From Microthrixaceae bacterium (GTDB lineage: Bacteria; Actinomycetota; Acidimicrobiia; Acidimicrobiales; Microtrichaceae): 64,000 bases of DNA. Numbering within the stretch: the stretch's first letter is position 1; each line of letters starts with the position of its first letter. Position numbers and translations under genes: made by a program. The stretch is from NCBI GenBank assembly GCA_027493675.1, contig JAOSKI010000003.1, positions 62,001 to 126,000 of the forward strand, given 5' to 3'. Below the pieces are notes generated by a model, which saw nothing but the letters and a program-made list of their open reading frames with translations, had not been told where the DNA came from and did no database searches. Of the stretch, positions 9,506 to 19,285 are shown one piece after another.

Positions 9506-10316
9506 GTGGAGAAGCCGGAGGGGACGATCCGATCGTGGTTCGCCAGTCAGTCGTTCACCCGCCGCCAACTGCTGACGGTTGCGGTGGCTGCGACGACGGT
9601 GGTGGTTGCCGTCGGCGGATACGCACTCGGTATGGCGCAAGCGGACTCATCTCACAACACCACCGGCTCCCCGGACGTCGAACCCACCGCCACTGTCAGC
9701 AGATCGACTGCTCCGAACTCATCAGGCCCGCCGACCACCGGGTCGACCCCTCCCGAATCGACCACGTCCACCAGTGCCGCAACAACTGAGCCGCCGCCGA
9801 CTTCAGCGGCAACCCCGAAGGAGCCGGAGTACGCGTTTCCCATCCAACCGGCAGCGGGGGTGGCATATGACCCATCACATCACGACTATCCGGCGGCCGA
9901 CATGTTCGCCGAGTGCGGGACCGAGGTGGTGGCCCCGCATGCGGGTGTGATACAGGATGTCAGCCACCAGGATCGCTGGTCGTCCTCACATGACACCCCC
10001 CGACTCCAGGGAGGCCTGTCCTTCTCGATCGTCGGCGACGACGGGGTCCGTTACTACGGCAGCCACCTGGAGTCCATCGACCCGGCCGTCCGACCTGGTG
10101 CACGTGTGGCAACCCGACAACGGATCGGTACCGTCGGCGACACCGGAAATGCCAAGGGCACGGGCTGTCACCTCCATTTCGGCATCTCGACGCCGTGCGG
10201 CCCGGGTGACGTGCTGCGCCGCCGCGGGAGAGTTCTGGCCGCAGGACTACCTCGACGGATGGCGCGAGGGCACACAGGTGTCACCGGCCGATCTCCCCGA
10301 CCCATCAGCCTGTTGA
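9506..10316 (+). CDS. Secreted M23 (LytM-type) peptidase, C-terminus frame-broken
   Basis: About 270 residues. The N-terminus has an RR-containing hydrophobic signal (FTRRQLLTVAVAATTVVVAV), Tat-like. A Thr/Ser/Pro-rich linker of about 70 residues follows, then an M23 domain with HHDYPAADMF (first metal ligands), PGARVATRQRIGTVGDTG and GCHLHFGIS (HxH). M23 enzymes cut peptidoglycan cross-bridges. The frame changes near 10210. The later frame gives a sensible tail with EFWPQDYLDGWREG and stops at 10316. The GTG start at 9506 follows TATTGT by six bases. The next gene begins 15 bp downstream and has the same design of one membrane segment, a Thr-rich linker and an extracellular domain, so the pair is probably a cell-wall operon. 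Confidence 0.8.
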
Positions 10317-10331
10317 CCCAGGGACGGACAC

Positions 10332-11051
10332 ATGAACCCATATGACGACCGCTTCGACCCTCCCACCCGGCCGCTCAAGGCGTGGTCCCGGGCCCGGGGG
10401 CCATGCCTCCGCCACCTCCGAACAACACATCCGGTTCGACGGTTCGGACCGCGGCGATCGCCGCCCTGGTGACCGTCGTCGTGGTGGGCATCATCGGTGG
10501 TGCCTACATGCTCGGTCGTTCCGGCGGCGACGACATCGTGGCCACGGAGTCCACGACCACGACCTCGAGCAGCACCACAACCGAGGCGACCACCACCACA
10601 ACCACGACGAAGGTCACCACCAGCACGACGGCAGCGCCACCCACAACCATCGCGGCGCCACTCGGCAATGTGCTCCAGGAGCCCGACGGGCTCCTCTGCA
10701 AGGACTTGGAAGCCAAGGGATACTCGTATTCTGCCGCTGTCGACTACTGGCGTTCTCACGGACAGCCGAACCGCATGGACTCCGACCGCAACGGGATACC
10801 GTGCGAGACGGTCTACCCGCGATCCGACGTCGTCGCCTACTGGCCTCACAGGTGTACGACGCGACGCCCTCCTACGGCTATCCGTCGGGTCTCCTGTGTC
10901 GCGATCTGGCGAGTCGAGGTGCGGACGTCTACGACGCCCTGCGCTACTTCATCTGGGAGGGCTACCCGTCACGCATGGACGCCGACGGAAACGGCATCCC
11001 TGCGAAACCGTCTACCCGGATGCGGCCGAGGTCTGGCTCTGGGACTTCTGA
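10332..11051 (+). CDS. Membrane-anchored protein with two Excalibur-like calcium-binding repeats, frame-broken
   Basis: About 240 residues. A short Pro-rich start (MNPYDDRFDPP) is followed by a frame change near 10370, one membrane helix (TVVVVGIIGGAYML), and a long Thr-rich linker. Two related repeats follow: GLLCKDLEAKGYSYSAAVDY with DSDRNGIPCETVYP, and GLLCRDLASRGADVYDALRY with DADGNGIPCETVYP in a later frame. The DxDxNGIPCE pattern matches the Excalibur calcium-binding motif of extracellular bacterial proteins. Breaks near 10845 and 11005 separate the repeats, and the natural stop is at 11051. Function is probably extracellular, calcium-dependent and linked to the cell wall, by analogy with the neighbouring M23 peptidase. 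Confidence 0.7.
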
Positions 11052-11102
11052 ACCGGGACTTCTGACCCACCCCGTGGCGACAGACCGACAGGGTGACGCC
11101 CT

Positions 11103-11175
11103 GCTTGTCCTACTCGATGGTCCAAGCGCTTGTCCTACTCGATGGTCCAAGCGCTTGTCCTACTCGATGGTCCAA
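11103..11175. repeat. 25-bp tandem repeat duplicating the 3' end of korB
   Basis: Three copies of a 25-bp unit lie head to tail (11103-11125 lacking two bases, 11126-11150, 11151-11175). The core of each is GCTTGTCCTACTCGATGG followed by TCCAA. On the minus strand the last copy encodes the final codons TWTIE-stop of korB, so the gene end has been copied twice downstream. Strand slippage or an assembly artefact are both possible. Confidence 0.85.
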
Positions 11176-12205
11176 GTGGAACCCGAGTGCAGAAGCTCCG
11201 AGATCAGCTCCCGCCCCGGTGGACGTTCGGGCACCGGGTTGCGTGCTCCGTAGACCGGCTTGTCCACCGCCCTGAAGACACCCATCGGTGTGGGCTCGTC
11301 CATGTTGGGTGACAACCGCGACAGCGCGAACGCGACCGAAGGGTGGTCACGGGCCTCGTTGTGCACGAGCAGCGCGTCCTCACCGACATCCGCGACGTCC
11401 ACGACCACCGCACCGTGCTTGGGGTCCAGCACCACGCCCTTGGAGCCGTCCGGGCCGAAGCGGATCGGTTCGCCCTGCACCAGCGGGATCAGCATGTCCT
11501 GGCGGGTGTCCCGCGAGGTGATCTGCTGGTAGGCGTGGTTGTTGAACACGTTGCAGTTCTGGAGGACCTCCACGAAGGCGGCTCCCTGGTGGGCATGGGC
11601 CCGCTTGAAGACCTCCTCCATGTGCTTGCGGTCCATGTCGTGGGTCCGCGCCACGAAGGTGGCATCCACGCCGAGGGCGACCGACAGCGGCAATAAGGGC
11701 GCGCCTCGGAGCCCTGGGGCGAGCTCTTGGTCACCTTTGCCCTGTTCGGAGGTCGGTGAGTACTGGCCCTTGGTGAGTCCGTAGATGCGGTTGTTGAACA
11801 AGAGGATCGTGATGTTCACGTTTCGGCGCAATGCGTGCAGGAGGTGGTTGCCGCCGATGGAGAGCAGGTCGCCGTCGCCGCCCACGACGAACACCGAGAG
11901 GTCAGGTTGGCAAGCGCCACCCGGTCGCATCGCAGGCGCTCGACCGTGGATCCCGTGGATCCCGTAGGTGTTCATGTAGTACGGGAAGCGCGCCGCGCAC
12001 CCGATCCTGCCCACGATCACGGTGTCCTCGCGGCGCACCCCCATGTCGGGCAGGGCGAACTGCATCGCCGCCAGGATCGTGTAGTCGCTGCAACCGGGGA
12101 CACCAGCGGACCTCCTGGTCGCTCTGCCAGTCGGCGCGGGTGGTGGTGGGTATGTCGACCGGCGTCGAGGTGAGCCCGGCTGAGGTGGGATTCTGTGACA
12201 GTCAT
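11160..12205 (-). CDS. korB: 2-oxoacid:ferredoxin oxidoreductase beta subunit (KorB), frame-broken
   Basis: About 348 residues, normal for KorB. The thiamine diphosphate motif runs from GGDGDLLSIGGNHLLHALRR to ITILLFNN, cluster cysteines are in CPGCSDYTIL and GRIGCAARFPYY, and Ile-Tyr-Gly-Leu-Thr-Lys-Gly-Gln follows as in Rv2454c-type subunits. The N-terminus (TVTE... TRADWQSDQEVRWCPG) needs two small frame corrections near 12110-12190; a third at about 11700 restores the middle. The ATG at 12205 overlaps the korA stop as ATGA. With KorA it oxidatively decarboxylates 2-oxoglutarate or a similar 2-oxoacid, reducing ferredoxin, an oxygen-tolerant variant of this TCA step in actinobacteria. Its 3' end lies in the 25-bp repeat. 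Confidence 0.88.
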
Positions 12206-14135
12206 CGTGTGCTCCGTGTGTTCCCGTTGCCGCCGGCCTGCTCCCCGGTTCCTCCGTCGGCGACATCGCCGAGGCATTTTCGGATCTCCACCTCGACCTC
12301 CCCTGCTGTGAAGGGCAGGCCCGCCACCTTGGACAGGCTCCGTGCGTCCACCAGGTACTCCGCACGCAGGATCATGGCCAGCTGTCCGGTGTTCATCTCG
12401 GGCACCAGTACCTTCGGGTAGGCCCTGATGATGTCCCCGAGGTCGCGGGCAGCGGGTTGATGTTGCGCAGGTGCACCTGGGCGACCCTGCCGCCGTCGTC
12501 ACGGACGCGCTCGACGGCGGCCGCTATCGCACCCCCAGGTGGAACCCCACCCGATCACCAGCACCTCCGCGCCGTCGACGTCACCCTTCACCTCGAGTGG
12601 CGCGTACTCCTCGCCACGCCGTCGATCTTGGCCGCACGCAGGTCGGTCATGCGCTGGTGGTTGTCCGGATCGTAGGAGATCTCCCCGGAGCCGTCGGCCT
12701 TCTCGATGCCACCCACCCGGTGCTCCAGACCCGGCGTTCCGGGGATCGCCCACGGCCTGGCGAGCGTCTCGGGATCACGCAGGTAGGGCCAGAACTCCTC
12801 GACCCCATCCGCGCTGGTGTGGTTCAGCTCCGTTGCGTAGCTGGTGGAGAGATCCGGCAACTTCTCCACGTCGGGGACGCACCACGGCTCGGAGCTGTTG
12901 GCGATGTAGCCGTCGGATAGGAGGATCACCGGCGTGCGGTACTTGATCGCCATCTCGGCGGCCTGGATCGCGCACTCGAAGCAGTCCGCCGGTCGGCTCG
13001 CTGCGATCACGGGCAGAGGCGACTCGCCGTGACGCCCGAAGATCGCCTGGGTCAGATCCGACTGCTCGGTCTTGGTGGGCAGTCCGGTGGAGGGCCCACC
13101 ACGTTGGATGTCGACGATCACGAGGGGCAGCTCGAGGCTCACCGCGAGATCGATCGTCTCGCTCTTGAGGGCAAGACCCGGACCCGAGGTCGTGGTCCAG
13201 GCCAGGTCGCCGGTGAAGGATGCGCCCACAGAGGAGGCAGCGGCCGCGATCTCGTCCTCGGCCTGGGAAGACCCTGATCGACGCCTCGGGATGCTTCGCG
13301 AGCTCGTGGAGGATGTCCGAGGCCGGCGTGATCGGGTACGAGCCGAGGTAGGTCGGCAGTCCGCTCAGCTGTGCCGAGGCGATGATCCCCAGGCGATGCC
13401 AGTGTTGCCGTCGATGTTCCGGTAGGTCCCCGGAGGGCGTTCCATGGGTGCCACCGAACGGGTCACAGGGATCAGCTCGGTGGTCTCCCCGAAGGACCAA
13501 CCCACCTCGAAGGCGGTGAGGTTGGAGTTCTTGACAAGCTCGTTGGAGGAGAAGCGCTGCTCGATCCAGTCGCGCAGATCAGAAGGGTTGCGGCTGTACA
13601 TCCAGCACAGCAGACCGAGTGCGAAGAAGTTCTTGGAGCGCTCGGCGTCGCGGCCTTTCACGCCGAGCTCCTTGACCTTGGTGACCGTCAGGCTCGTCAT
13701 GGGGACCTCGACCACGTGGTACTCGTCGAGGCTGCCGTCCTCGAGCGGATTGGCGTCGTAGCCGGCCTTCTCCAGATCACGCTCGCCGAAGCCGTCCCCG
13801 TTCACGATGACCATGCCACCCGGACGCACCTTGGGCAGCTCGGAGCGGAGCGCTGCGGGGTTCATGGCCACCAGCACGTCTGCGATGTCGCCGGGTGTGG
13901 AGATGTCCTCCGAGGAGATCCGCACCTGGAAGGCGGAGACCCCGGGGAGGGTGCCCGCCGGCGCCCGGATCTCCGCGGGGAAGTCGGGCAGGGTTGCGAG
14001 GTCGTTGCCTGCGAGCGCGCTGACGGCAGTGAACTGGCTGCCGGTGAGCTGCATCCCGTCGCCCGAATCGCCGGCCAGACGGATCACCACATCGGTGATC
14101 TCCTCATGCGGCTTCGTGGCCGTGTCGTCCGTCAC
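12202..14135 (-). CDS. korA: 2-oxoacid:ferredoxin oxidoreductase alpha subunit (KorA, fused gamma-alpha), frame-broken
   Basis: About 645 residues. The N-terminal gamma-type domain (VVIRLAGDSGDGMQLTG, PDFPAEIRAPAGTLPGVS, MNPAALRSELPKVRPGG) is intact to about 13390. The alpha domain then continues in other frames: GSYPITPASDILHELAKHPE, MGASFTGDLAWTTTSGPG, DIQRGGPSTGLPTKTEQSD, VLVIGWGSTWG and finally MNTGQLAMILRAEYLVDA. At least four indels separate these, yet the order matches KorA exactly. The start is GTG 14135 with GGAGGG a few bases upstream; the stop overlaps korB. The complex makes reduced ferredoxin from 2-oxoglutarate. It sits between the two OYE-type flavoenzymes, which could use such electrons, but there is no direct evidence for that. 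Confidence 0.88.
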
Positions 14136-14289
14136 GATGACCCTCCGTCGTCCACCACACCCTCGTTGGTGCAGTGTTCACAGCCACCCACGGCGACTCG
14201 AACGGAGCCGGGTGCACGGCCTTTCGCCTACCGTACCAATCCCCGGCGTCGAAACCAGATTGCAACCATGTGAAATCCGCCCACCCATG

Positions 14290-14344
14290 GCGAACTGTCC
14301 GGTGTGGTGCGCGGATTCCGCGGTTGACACCGGTCAGTTCGCCG
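14290..14344. repeat. Palindrome family A, copy A1
   Basis: An inverted repeat with outer arms GGCGAACTG and CAGTTCGCC and inner arms TCCGGTGT and ACACCGG surrounds a GC-rich loop (GTGCGCGGATTCCGCGG). A second copy, A2, lies at 21588-21643 with small arm changes. It lies upstream of the korA start, in the gap between two minus-strand genes, and could serve as a terminator for the OYE gene behind it only from the opposite strand. Confidence 0.8.
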
Positions 14345-14504
14345 GGGTGCGCCCCGGTGAAGCCGGGGTGCGCCGGGTGCGCCGGGGTGCGCCCCGGTGA
14401 AGCCGGGTGCGCCGGGGTGCGCCGGGGTGCGCCCGGTGAAGCCGGGGTGCGCCGGGGTGCGCCGGGGTGAAGCCAGGGTGCCGGGGTGCGCCGGGGTGAG
14501 CGGC
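14345..14504. repeat. GC-rich low-complexity repeat of a GCCGGGGTGCG unit
   Basis: About 160 bp made almost entirely of short variants of GCCGGGGTGCGCC and GGTGAAGCC, in irregular tandem. It begins directly after palindrome A1 and ends at the stop of the OYE copy 2 gene. No reading frame looks like a protein. It is probably a slipped-strand expansion of the palindrome flank. The rest of the 370-bp gap (14136-14289) shows nothing beyond the korA ribosome-binding region. Confidence 0.75.
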
Positions 14505-16544
14505 TCAGGTGATCTCGAGAGCCCGGCGACGGCCCTCCAGTACGGCCTCGGCGACGGTGCGCGGGGCCACGCAGTCGCCTGCTGTGGCCACGCGGTGCCC
14601 CGTCGAAGCCGTGACCTGCTGCGCCAGCGCGTCGTCGGGCAGACGGTGTCCGCAATCGACCACCCACGTCACAGCGAGCTCGTCGAGGTCCTCCGAGAAG
14701 CGGTCGGACAGCACGACATCGGCCTTGCGGACCTTGCGCAGGATCCGGACGACGGTGCAGGTGGACCCCCGCCTGAGCAAGGCGCGCGTTGGCGGGCCCC
14801 ATGTCACCGCTACGCGCAAGCTCGTTGCCCACGATGTAGTCCGGCGTAGCGACGTGCACTGTCCGCCCTGTGCCGTCACCTGCCAGCAACTCCGCCACGG
14901 CGACGCCCGTGGGTCCTCCGATGGGATCCCACACGAGCACGTCACCCGCTGGAAGTGCCCCCGAAGTCACCTCCGGCGCGCCAGCGGCGCCGGCTCTCGT
15001 TGCCAGCACGTCCGCTGCACTCAGCACGGTCGCCGCCCTGGTCGACTCGAACCCGGCCTCGCCTGCGCGCCCGCCCGTCGCGACGATCAGGCATTGAGCC
15101 GACGTCGCCCGCTGGAGATCGACTTCGGCTCCTGTACGAACCTCCACGCCCAGGAGCCTGCACTCGGCCTCCAACCATCTGGCGAACACGCTGAGGCGGT
15201 GACGACCAGGCTGGCGGCCGTGGCGTGAAGCATGCCCCCGGGGCGCTCCGCGCGCTCCTCCATACGAACCGAATGCCCCTGGGTGGCCGCGACGCGTGCC
15301 GCCTCCATACCGGCAGGACCGGCGCCGACCACGAGCACCTCACGGCTGATGGCCACCGGCCCGGACGGCATCGAATCGGTGGTCTCGTGGCCGGCGAAGG
15401 GATCCACCACGCAGCTCACGATCGGGTTGCGGTTGTCGCGCACCGAGCACAGCTGGTTGCACAGCACGCAGGGCCTGATCCGCTCCGCCTGCCCTGCACG
15501 CAGCTTGGCGACCAGGCGGGCATCGGCGATCTGAGCGCGGTCATCTCCACCGCCCCGATGCGTGAACCGGCAACGAGCTGCTCGGCCATGGCGCACTCCA
15601 CGATCGAGCCCTGCGCCACGACCACCGTGCGGCCCTGCGTCGCGTCGTGGACCGCGTCGGCCACGTCCCTGCAAACCTCGGCGTTGAACCCCTCGGGTGT
15701 GTGACCGTCGGGGCGGGTTGCCCCCGCGGAGAAGATCGAACCCCGCACCACCGTGAGCATGTCGACCAGCGGGCGGTCACCGTCATGGTCCGCGTCCGCT
15801 GCGTCTCCGGGGGAACGCCCGATGACCAGCTCGGCGGCGAGGCTCGGCGCCACATCCGCGGTGATGCCCGCCCACGGTGCCAGCTCGTCGCAGCTGAGGC
15901 GCAGCGGAGCACCCGCGTCGGGCCGATCGCGTCACGAACCCCTGCGATCACCTCGCGCAGGAACCTCGGACGGTCCGCACCCCACTGATCGTCGCGGGTG
16001 TTGGTGAGCCCGGAGAGGAACTGGCGCGCGAGCGAGAACTGCCCGGCGTTGATCTCCACACCCGCGCAACCAGCGCGGACCGCGGTACGGGCAGCCTGCG
16101 CGAAGCCGTCGATCACAGCTTCGATGTCGCGCTCCTCCATCTGCTTGGGAACCTCACGGGTGTTCACCTCGGGGACCGCTCCCGGAGCCCAGAGCTCACG
16201 TTGGGACCAGTGCGAGGTCCCCTGGCCTCCGGCGTGACCCAGTGCTGCCAGCACCACCGTGCCGTGTGGTTCGCAAGCCGCCGCCACCTCGCGCCAACCG
16301 GACTCACAGCAGCTCGCCAGGGGGCGCGCTCATAGGGCCAGTCCGGAGTCGTGGACCGACGCCTCCTCGGTCACGACCACCCTGCACCTCCTGCCGCCCG
16401 GCGCTCGTAGTACGCGACGTGGCGCTCCGAGATGGCACGCCCGCGCCCGAGGTTGGTCTCGTGCGGCCCGAAGACGACCGCGCTGGGCGCGCGAACCGGG
16501 CCGATCTCGAGCGGGCCGGTCAGTCCCGTGTGGGTGTCAGGCAC
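14505..16544 (-). CDS. FadH/OYE-type flavin-FeS oxidoreductase, mycofactocin-associated copy 2, frame-broken
   Basis: About 680 residues in at least six pieces. The OYE barrel has SAVVFGPHETNLGRGRA, VAYYERRAAGGAG, VTEEASVHDS, LAALGHAGGQG, AGCAGVEINAGQFSLARQFL and TNTRDDQWGA. The iron-sulfur site is CVLCNQLCS with a later Cys in NPIVSCVVDP, followed by VLVVGAGPAGMEAARVA. The tail has GDVLVWDPIGGPTGVAVAELL and ends TVAEAVLEGRRRALEIT. It is clearly paralogous to the gene at 6971-8919 but divergent from it, matching the pattern of paired OYE enzymes in mycofactocin loci. The GTG at 16544 gives an N-terminus TGPLEIGPVRAPS equivalent to that of copy 1. The indel density is the highest in the window. 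The substrate is unknown. Confidence 0.8.
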
Positions 16545-16593
16545 GGCTCAATGCTGGCGCGGCGATACGCGGAGGTGGAAACCGGTGTGCGGT

Positions 16594-17256
16594 TCAGCGC
16601 TTGCGTGCGAGCATCAGGCCGTCGCCGACGTTCACCAGGAGCGCGTCGACCCGGTCGTCCGCGGTGACCATGTCGTTGTAGGCCCGGATGGCCACCGTGT
16701 CGTCGTCGTGGTCGTCCTCGTCGAGCACCCGTGCGGACCACAGTGTGTTGTCGGCCACGATGAGCCCGCCCGGGCGCATCCGTGGCAACAGCTGCTCGTA
16801 GTAGCGCGCGTACCCGGTCTTGTCGGCGTCGATGAACGCGAAGTCGATCTCCTCGGCTGCGGGCAGCCCGTCGAGGCCCGTCGCAGCAGGGCCGATCGTC
16901 ACCTCGATGCGGTCGGCGACACCGGCTTCGGCCCAGTAGGGACGTCCGATGTCGACCCACTCCGCGTTCACGTCGAAGCACCGCAAGCGGCCCTGCACCC
17001 CGAGTCCCTCTGCGGTGCACAGCGCCGAATACCCGGTGAAGGTGCCCCCCTCCACGGCCTGGGTCGCACCGATCAGGCCCACCATGAAGGTGAGCCAGGG
17101 TCCCTGCTCGGGTGACACCTGCATCGTCGCCCGGTCCCCCATCACCTGTGCGGTGTGGGCGATCAGACGCTCATGCACATCGGAGCGCGGTGGGTTGCTG
17201 TGAGCGACCAGGTACTGGGTCAGCTCGTCGGTCACGGGTATCGCCTTGCCTGCCAT
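16594..17256 (-). CDS. SAM-dependent O-methyltransferase (caffeoyl-CoA type)
   Basis: Intact 220-residue class I methyltransferase. The SAM motif GGTFTGYSALCTAEGL (residues about 70-85), an acidic residue in CFDVN, the metal-binding DFAFIDADKTGYARYYE and GGLIVADNTLWSARV all match the divalent-metal-dependent caffeoyl-CoA/catechol O-methyltransferase family. The ATG at 17256 is preceded by a good ribosome-binding site (AGGGAGGTG). It lies 49 bp upstream of the OYE copy 2 start on the same strand and may be co-transcribed with it. Similar genes are common in actinobacteria and their substrates are mostly unknown, so no specific role is claimed. Confidence 0.85.
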   Translation of the reverse strand: MAGKAIPVTDELTQYLVAHSNPPRSDVHERLIAHTAQVMGDRATMQVSPEQGPWLTFMVGLIGATQAVEGGTFTGYSALCTAEGLGVQGRLRCFDVNAEWVDIGRPYWAEAGVADRIEVTIGPAATGLDGLPAAEEIDFAFIDADKTGYARYYEQLLPRMRPGGLIVADNTLWSARVLDEDDHDDDTVAIRAYNDMVTADDRVDALLVNVGDGLMLARKR

Positions 17257-17389
17257 CGGCACCTCCCTGGTTGCGCCTGTGGACCAAGTGTCGCAGGGTC
17301 CGACGGGTGACCTGTGGCGCCCGCGTGGAGCGCGGCCCGCCGGCTCGGACGCGGCGCGCGCCGCGCCCTGCGCGGGCAAAGATGTGCGC

Positions 17390-18267
17390 ATGCACCCCGC
17401 GGAGTCCCGAGACCTCTGGCATCTGATCGAGACCGTCCATGCGGTCACCTACTTCGCGCCGCGTTGCCGGGAGGCCAACGACGAGATGGGCTTCCGGGGC
17501 TTCTGGATGGGCTACTTCGGTTCCCGCGCCGCGCCGATGGGATCGGTCGGCCCTGGTGTCGTCACTGCTTGCTTCGGGGGTTCGAACCGTCGATGGTCGA
17601 AAGGGCGATCCCCGACGCATGGGCGGTCGTGACCCCGGATGCGGCGGTGACGGGTCGGGCGCGCGCCGCAGCATCCGCCCTACGCGCTGCACTCCCGGAG
17701 TGCGAGAACCTGGCCGATGACCTTCTGGGGGTGCTCGACAAGGCGATCGAAGCCTGCGAACCGGCCGGCCGGTCCATGTACGCCGCCAACAAGGACGTGA
17801 CCCCCTTCGAGGACCCCGTAGAGGATCTCTGGCAGATGTGCAGCACCCTGCGGGAGCACCGCGGCGACGGGCACCTTGCGGTTCTGACCTCGGAGGGTGT
17901 GGGGGGATGTGAGAGCCATCTCCTGGCCATCGCCTCCAGGGGTGAAGGCGCCGAGGTGCTGCGGGAGTCGCGGGGCTGGGCGGACCAGGACTGGTCCGAC
18001 GCCATGGCCACCCTCACGGCGGCGGGTGTGATCGAGGCGCCGGTCGAGGTGGCACATCTCGACGATCTGGTGCTGACCGAACGCGGGGCCAGGTTGCACG
18101 GCCACCTGGAGTCGCGCACCGACGACCTGGCCTCACCGCCGTATGCAGCAGTCGGGGAGGCGGGCCGCGAGGCGCTTCGCGACGGCCTGATCCCGATCGC
18201 GTCCGCGGTCGCGGAGCAGGGGTGGATCCCGTTCCCCAACCCGATCGGGCTGCCCGAGGTCGTCTGA
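17390..18267 (+). CDS. SCO6745-family (SalK-like) helical protein, one frame break
   Basis: About 292 residues. The N-terminus SRDLWHLIETVHAVTYFAP and the next lines (EANDEMGFRGFWMGYFGSRA) are in one frame. After a break at a run of G near 17578 the rest is open: FEPSMVERAIPDAWAV, ECENLADDLLGVLD, a helical middle and TAAGVIEAPVEVAHLDDLVL. This matches the actinobacterial SCO6745 family, which carries a winged-helix-like region of unknown function. ATG 17390 is the first start in frame. It is divergent from the methyltransferase and convergent with the folP-like gene. Its function is not known. Confidence 0.7.
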
Positions 18268-18285
18268 GGCCACCCCACCGCCGGC

Positions 18286-19220
18286 TCAGGGGTCGTAGCG
18301 GTACTTCTCCGGCAGGTCCAGGGTGCCGTCGATCCCATCCAGCACGGCCGCGCGGACCTTGAAGAAGTCGGCGACGCCGGCGACGTCGTGCACCCGCAGG
18401 ATGTCTCCGGTCTCCACCTCGATGGCGGAGAGCGCCCCGTAGGTTCCCGGGTCGCGCCCCGAAGGCATCCGCTGCACGATGGCGCCGACGAAGTCCTTGC
18501 GTGAAACCGCCCACAGCACCCGGCGCACACCGAGTGCCGTTCGCAGCCGGGGCGTTCCACGCAGCACCGCGATCGACTGCTCCGGCGCCTTTCCGAGATC
18601 AGGTCCCGGATCCAGGATCACACACTCTCGGGCCACGCCTGCGGCCTCGAGCCGATTGAGGCGATCCCGCAGGAAGGCAATGGCGTCGGCCATCGGGTTG
18701 GCCACCAACCGATCACGGCTCATCCGCACCTTGGGCGTCGCGCGGCTGTACGCCACGACGAGGTCCAACCCGCGTTCGGCCACCAGCTCGGCCATGTCGG
18801 GATCGACCAAACCGGAGGGATCGTTGACCATGGAGGCACCCGCGTCGAGGGCGCGCTCGGCCACCGCCGCACGGTAGGTGTCGACCGACACCGTGCAGCC
18901 GGGACAGGCCGCAGTTACCGCCTCGATGACCGGGAGCACCGTGTCGAGCTCCTCGGAGACGGTGATCTCGCGACGGTCGGTTCGAAGCGACTGGCCACCG
19001 CAGTCCAACACCGACGCGCCGGCGGCCACCATCTGCGTGGCAAGCTCCTTCGCCCGAGCCGCGTCGACTCCCCCGGTGAGCGAATCGAGGGATGCGTTGA
19101 CCACCCCCATGATGCGCGGGGTGACTGCTCTGGTCGGGTCGCGGGTCACGATTCCATCAGCCGAACCGCGGTCGCAGGAGCGCTCGCGGGGGCGCCGTTC
19201 GTCGTGGGCTTCGTCGCCAT
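18286..19220 (-). CDS. folP: Dihydropteroate synthase-like protein, divergent active-site loop
   Basis: A TIM-barrel pterin-binding protein of about 290-310 residues. Family landmarks are GASVLDCGGQS, SVDTYRAAVAERALDAGAS, MVNDPSG, CVILDPGPDLGK and VLWAVSRKDFVGA. The first loop, canonically NxTxDSFxDGG, reads NASLDSLTGG, and other loops are also off-consensus. It may therefore be a DHPS homologue without folate function, as with FolP2-like proteins. The ATG at 19220 is preceded by TACGGT with eight bases between, but this frame meets a stop near 19149, so one indel is assumed; GTG 19149 is the start if the sequence is correct. It is convergent with the SCO6745 gene and follows the crotonase on the same strand. 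Confidence 0.75.
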
Positions 19221-19285
19221 CGGCCCAGACCGTAGCGATCCTGTGCCGTCCCTGCCCGCGGAACGTCCATCGGCACCCGCGTGGG

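Noticed and set aside
11103-11175. CRISPR array
   Set aside because: The units are contiguous without spacers, and the sequence equals the end of korB.
6971-16544. Treating the OYE and KorAB genes as pseudogenes
   Set aside because: All catalytic and cluster motifs remain in order, the breaks are single-base at G/C runs, and ordinary housekeeping genes in the window show the same breaks.
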